From VRUE01 sp963814915 (GTDB taxonomy: Bacteria; Actinomycetota; Thermoleophilia; Solirubrobacterales; 70-9): a stretch of DNA of 32,910 nt. This document shows positions 29,512-32,910 of this stretch, piece after piece. The position numbers and the translations under genes are program-made. The stretch lies in the NCBI GenBank assembly GCA_963814915.1, contig CAWFEI010000012.1:1-32910 (forward strand), written 5' to 3'. Numbering within the stretch: the first letter of the stretch is position 1; each line of letters starts with the position of its first letter. The notes beneath the pieces were generated by a model. That model did no database searches. It worked only from the letters and a program-made list of their open reading frames with translations, and was not told the DNA's origin.

Positions 29512-30246
29512 GTGAGCACCGTTGACGGGCAGGTGGTGACCGCTTCCGGCATCTCGCGCCGCTACGGCGAGGGGGAGGCCGCGGTGGACGCCCTGATCGG
29601 TGTCACGACCGGTTTTCAGCGCGGTCGCTTCACGGCGATCATGGGCCCCTCGGGCTCGGGCAAGTCGACCCTGATGCACATCCTTGCCGGGCTCGACACG
29701 CCGACCGAGGGCACGGTGACGCTCGACGGCGAAGAGATCACCGGGCTCGACGACGCGGCGCTGACCAAGCTGCGGCGCGACAAGCTCGGCTTCGTCTTCC
29801 AGTTCTTCAACCTGCTGCCGGTCCTCACCGCGGAGGAGAACCTCGTCCTGCCGCTCTCGATCGCCGGCCGCAAGCCCGACGCGGAGTGGCTCGACCGCCT
29901 GGTGCGCACGGTCGGGCTCGAGGACCGCCGCACCCACCGACCCGCCGAGCTCTCGGGCGGCCAGCAGCAGCGCGTCGCCGTCGCCCGGGCGCTGGTCTCC
30001 AAACCGGAGGTCGTGTTCGCCGACGAGCCGACCGGGAACCTCGACTCGAAGGCGAGCCAGGACGTGCTGCGGCTGCTGCGCCAGGCGGTCGACGAGTTCG
30101 GCCAAACCGTGATCATGGTCAGTCACGACCCGGTCGCGGCCGCCCACGCCGACCGCCTGATCACGCTCAGCGACGGCCGCATCGTCCACGACGCCGCGCC
30201 CGGCTCGGCCGACGAGGTGATCGAGCTGATGAAGCAGATCGGTTAG
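29512..30246 (+). CDS. ABC transporter ATP-binding protein (LolD/MacB type)
   Basis: 244 residues. Walker A is GPSGSGKS (45-52), Q-loop Gln97, signature LSGGQ (147-151), Walker B VVFADE (167-172), D-loop NLDS, and the switch His in VIMVSHDP. The subfamily is that of LolD, MacB and FtsE, which power mechanotransmission ABC exporters instead of ordinary pumps. The GTG at 29512 is chosen over GTG 29503, because the latter would lie inside the -10 box; a TATTGT ends 7 bases before 29512. The permease gene follows after 6 bases. Confidence 0.93.
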   Translation: MSTVDGQVVTASGISRRYGEGEAAVDALIGVTTGFQRGRFTAIMGPSGSGKSTLMHILAGLDTPTEGTVTLDGEEITGLDDAALTKLRRDKLGFVFQFFNLLPVLTAEENLVLPLSIAGRKPDAEWLDRLVRTVGLEDRRTHRPAELSGGQQQRVAVARALVSKPEVVFADEPTGNLDSKASQDVLRLLRQAVDEFGQTVIMVSHDPVAAAHADRLITLSDGRIVHDAAPGSADEVIELMKQIG

Positions 30247-30252
30247 CGGCCG

Positions 30253-32799
30253 GTGACAGGCCTTGCCCTCAAGAGCCTCTGGGCGCGCAAGGCGCGGGCG
30301 CTGGGAACGACCTTCGCCGTCGTCATCGGGGTCGCCTTCATCGCCGGCTCCTACGTCCTCACCGACACGATCTTCGCCGCCTTCGACGAAATCTTCAGCG
30401 ACTCGCTGAAGGGGACCAGTGTCGTCGTCAGCGCCGAGAACCCGGTCGAACAGGAAAACGGCGAAATCCCGACGATCCCGGCCACGCTGCTGCCCAAGGT
30501 GAAGCGGGTCGCGGGCGTCCGCGTCGCCGCCGGGACGATCTTCACGCCCGGCGGCTTCTTCGACTCCGATGGCAAGAAGATCGGCAACAAATTCGCCCCG
30601 AAGTTCATATCTGCGCGCCTGCCCGACCGGCTCGAGTCGCTGACCTACGTCGATGGCCACCCGCCGCGCGGCCCGACCGAAGCCTCGCTCGACGAGGCCG
30701 CGGCGGAAGGCTCGGGGATCAAGCTCGGGGAAAGGATCAGGCTGATCGGCCAGGGCAGCTCCCGCTCCTTCCGCCTGGTCGGCTTCACCCATCTCGGCGA
30801 CGCATCGTTCGGTGGCGCCAGCATCGCCCAGGTGACGCTGCCGGTCGCGCAGCGGCTCACCCGCAAGCGCGACCGCTTCGACCAGATTTCGGTCGCAGCC
30901 CGCGACGGCGTCTCCGCCGCGGTGCTCAAACGGCGGATCGAGCGTGTCATGCCGGCCTCGGCTCGGGTCGAGACGGCGAAGGAAAACGCCGACCGGGGCT
31001 CGGAAGAAATCCGCGACAACCTCGGCTTCCTGCAGACGATCCTGCTCGTCTTCGGCTTCGTCGCGGTCTTCGTCGGCGCCTTCCTGATCTTCAACACGTT
31101 CTCGATCACGGTCGCCCAGCGGGTCGCCGAGTTCGGCATGCTGCGCACGCTCGGCGCCTCGCGACCGCAGGTCCTGCTCTCGGTGCTGTTCGAAGCGCTC
31201 GCGATCGGCCTGCTCGGGGCGATCGTCGGGATCGGCGGCGGCTACGTGATGGCGATCCTGCTGGGCGGCCTGCTCAAGGCCTTCGAAGTTGACCTGCCGA
31301 CGACCTCGCTGGTGATGGAAACGCGCACGATCGTCGTCTCGCTGCTGGTCGGGGTGGTGATCACGGCGGTCTCCTCGATGGTCCCGGCGCTGCGCTCGAC
31401 CCGGGTGCCGCCGATCGCGGCGCTGCAGTCCTTCACCCCGCCGGCCAGCCGTCGCCGCCGGTTGATCTACGCGGTGTTCTCGATAGGGCTCGGCCTCGCG
31501 GGCCTGGCGATGGTCCTGATCGGCCTCTTCGGCGGCGCGGGCGCGGGTGCCGCGGCCGGCTTGATGGGCGCCGGCGCGGTCGCGATCGTGCTCGCCGTCT
31601 CGCTTTTCAGCCCGCGCCTGGTTCCGCCGCTGGCGACGGTCGCGGGCTGGCCGCTGGAACGGATTCGCCGCCTCACCGGCCGCCTCGCGCGTGAGAACGC
31701 GCAGCGCAACCCGAGCCGCACCGCGGTCACCGCGGCGGCGCTGATGATCGGCCTTGCCCTGGTCACCTTCGTCACCGTCTTCGCCGCCGGCTTGAAGGGG
31801 TCGGTCGCGCAGGTGATCGACGAAAATTTTGAGGGTGGCCTGGTGATCCAGAACACCGATGGCTTCTCGCCGATCCCGGCCGGGGCTGCGGTCGCGGCCC
31901 GTGAGGTCCCGGGGGTGAAGTTGGTCGCGACGATCCGTTCGACCGAAGCGGGGCTCGGGCGGGGGGCGAAGGCGAAAGTAACGGCGCCCAGCCCCGACAT
32001 CGGCGACGCGGTCCAGATCGAATGGAAGCGGGGTGGGCCGGCGACGCTGCGCGGGCTCGACGACGGCGAAGCCGTCGTCTCCGACTCCTTCGCCGCCGAC
32101 CACGAACTCGCACCCGGCGACCGCTTCAAGCTGCTCAGCCAGACCGGGGCCGAGCCGGCCTTCCGGGTCGCCGGCGAGTTCGACTCGAAGCTCGGCGTCT
32201 TCGGCAGCGTGCTGATCACCCAGGCGGTGATGAGGCGCGCCTTCGACCAGACCCAGGACACGATCGACTTCGTGATCGTCAAGCCCGGCGCCGACGCCGC
32301 CAAGGTCCAGGCCGCGCTCACCGCCGGCGCCGAACGGGCCTTCCCGACGGCGGAAGTCCTCAACCAACAGGAACTGAAGGAAACCCGCGAAGAACAGGTC
32401 GACCAGCTCGTCAACCTTTTCTACGCGCTGCTGATCCTGGCGATCGTGATCTCGCTCTTCGGCATCGCCAACACGCTGGCGCTCTCGATCCACGAACGCA
32501 CGCGGGAGATCGGCATGCTGCGGGCAATCGGCATGTCGCGTCGCCAGGTGCGAACGATGATCCGCTACGAGGCGGTGATCACGGCGCTGATCGGAGCGAT
32601 CCTCGGCATGGCCCTGGGGGTGGTCTTCGCGGCGCTTATCTCCCAACCGCTGAAGGACGAAGGCTTCACTCTCTCCTACCCGCTCGGCTCGCTGGTTGTG
32701 CTGCTGATCCTGGCCGGGCTCGCCGGTGTCCTCGCTGCGATCCCGCCCGCCCGGCGCGCGTCGCGGCTCGACGTGCTCGACTCGCTGCACTACGAGTAG
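30253..32799 (+). CDS. ABC transporter permease, FtsX/MacB-like, duplicated
   Basis: 848 residues. The layout is helix 1 near residues 15-37 (TTFAVVIGVAFIAGSYVLTD), a large external domain, a three-helix FtsX block at about 258-380, two more helices near 395-440, then a second external domain and a second FtsX block at about 725-840 (LFYALLILAIVISLFGIANT). It is the duplicated form common in actinobacterial MacB-like exporters. The motif ERTREIGMLRAIGMSRRQVR is the coupling region to the ATPase, echoed by VAEFGMLRTLGASRPQVLLS in the first block. Cargo is unknown (lipoprotein, lipid or peptide in relatives). The GTG at 30253 is the likely start. Confidence 0.92.
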   Translation: MTGLALKSLWARKARALGTTFAVVIGVAFIAGSYVLTDTIFAAFDEIFSDSLKGTSVVVSAENPVEQENGEIPTIPATLLPKVKRVAGVRVAAGTIFTPGGFFDSDGKKIGNKFAPKFISARLPDRLESLTYVDGHPPRGPTEASLDEAAAEGSGIKLGERIRLIGQGSSRSFRLVGFTHLGDASFGGASIAQVTLPVAQRLTRKRDRFDQISVAARDGVSAAVLKRRIERVMPASARVETAKENADRGSEEIRDNLGFLQTILLVFGFVAVFVGAFLIFNTFSITVAQRVAEFGMLRTLGASRPQVLLSVLFEALAIGLLGAIVGIGGGYVMAILLGGLLKAFEVDLPTTSLVMETRTIVVSLLVGVVITAVSSMVPALRSTRVPPIAALQSFTPPASRRRRLIYAVFSIGLGLAGLAMVLIGLFGGAGAGAAAGLMGAGAVAIVLAVSLFSPRLVPPLATVAGWPLERIRRLTGRLARENAQRNPSRTAVTAAALMIGLALVTFVTVFAAGLKGSVAQVIDENFEGGLVIQNTDGFSPIPAGAAVAAREVPGVKLVATIRSTEAGLGRGAKAKVTAPSPDIGDAVQIEWKRGGPATLRGLDDGEAVVSDSFAADHELAPGDRFKLLSQTGAEPAFRVAGEFDSKLGVFGSVLITQAVMRRAFDQTQDTIDFVIVKPGADAAKVQAALTAGAERAFPTAEVLNQQELKETREEQVDQLVNLFYALLILAIVISLFGIANTLALSIHERTREIGMLRAIGMSRRQVRTMIRYEAVITALIGAILGMALGVVFAALISQPLKDEGFTLSYPLGSLVVLLILAGLAGVLAAIPPARRASRLDVLDSLHYE

Positions 32800-32876
32800 C
32801 GCAACGCCGACGAGGGCAAGAGCTGCTCGCGCACTTGCTCACAGCCGCGGGTGCGGCCGGGCCCCGGTTATAGGCC

Positions 32877-32909
32877 TCAGCCGCAGCCGGTGTTGTTGCC
32901 GCACGACGA
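32877..32909 (-). CDS. C-terminus of a Cys-rich protein (truncated by window edge)
   Basis: On the minus strand an open frame enters from the right edge and ends at a TGA (32879-32877), giving SSCGNNTGCG at its end. Small Gly/Cys-rich tails of this kind occur in some metal-binding proteins. Only ten residues are visible, so the existence of the gene is a guess. Between it and the permease stop (32800-32876) I see only GC-rich sequence with a short CCGGG/CCCGG pairing. Confidence 0.3.
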   Translation of the reverse strand, partial: SSCGNNTGCG

Positions 32910-32910
32910 G

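Noticed and set aside
30605..30614. TCATATCTG in the ABC permease, sharing an 8-mer with the type A loop complement
   Set aside because: No inverted repeat flanks it; the rest of the loop does not match. The rare codons are curious but not enough.
29476..32790. A 1104-codon open frame on the minus strand opposite the ABC exporter genes
   Set aside because: Its translation is low-complexity Arg/Asp/Gln/His-rich, as expected from the complement of GC-rich genes. The plus strand holds two clear ABC genes over the same bases.
1..32910. tRNA, rRNA, CRISPR array, insertion sequence or transposase, prophage genes
   Set aside because: I saw none: no cloverleaf-like segments, no regularly spaced repeats and no transposase, integrase or phage protein among the frames.

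Overview
The window is about 33 kb of very GC-rich DNA (roughly 70% by eye) with dense, short-spaced genes. GTG and TTG starts are common, and many start codons lie 6-10 bases after a TAnnnT -10 box, as on leaderless mRNAs. A 14-gene nuo operon, an F420-type (deazaflavin) oxidoreductase, a ThyX-like enzyme and this promoter style suggest an actinobacterium. My best guess is class Thermoleophilia (Solirubrobacterales-like). That placement is inference; no rRNA or tRNA gene is present to fix it.

Layout. 1-4.4 kb: the end of a flippase-like membrane protein, a TadE-like pilin-type protein, small hypotheticals, a zinc-ribbon membrane protein, a two-CBS protein with a membrane partner, and a divergent ThyX. 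4.6-6.7 kb: an SGNH hydrolase, a vapBC toxin-antitoxin pair and a VOC (glyoxalase-fold) protein. 6.7-22.3 kb, minus strand: nuoA-nuoN, a complete proton-pumping NADH:quinone oxidoreductase operon with almost every junction overlapping by 1-8 bases, followed by an AEC-family permease. 22.4-26.6 kb: a small membrane protein, two flavin/F420 enzymes, a lipoprotein cytochrome c, serS, a LuxR-type response regulator and msrB. 26.7-32.9 kb: a thioesterase-like protein, MFS exporter plus HAD phosphatase, a two-gene MacB/FtsX-like ABC exporter, and the tail of a Cys-rich protein.

The most interesting structure is not a gene. Short hairpin elements occur whose loops are conserved while their stems differ yet stay self-complementary. 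A 20-nt loop is identical in two hairpins, one after the AEC gene and one inside the 5' end of nuoD. A second 16-nt loop (14/16 identical) occurs in nuoD and between the response regulator and msrB. In nuoD both are translated as part of an N-terminal extension. Larger perfect inverted repeats lie inside nuoG and across the first convergent gene pair. They resemble palindromic mobile repeats that tolerate insertion in coding sequence, but they are not one I recognise.

A second theme is promoter economy. Three divergent gene pairs (2.2, 23.8 and 29.5 kb) have back-to-back -10 boxes that physically overlap, each 6-9 bases from its start codon. In the Nuo complex, the usual transmembrane glutamate of NuoL TM5 is Ala and the NuoM equivalent is Asp. 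The 3' ends of serS and nuoG have clearly lower GC than the rest of those genes. No stretch longer than 300 bases lacks a gene.
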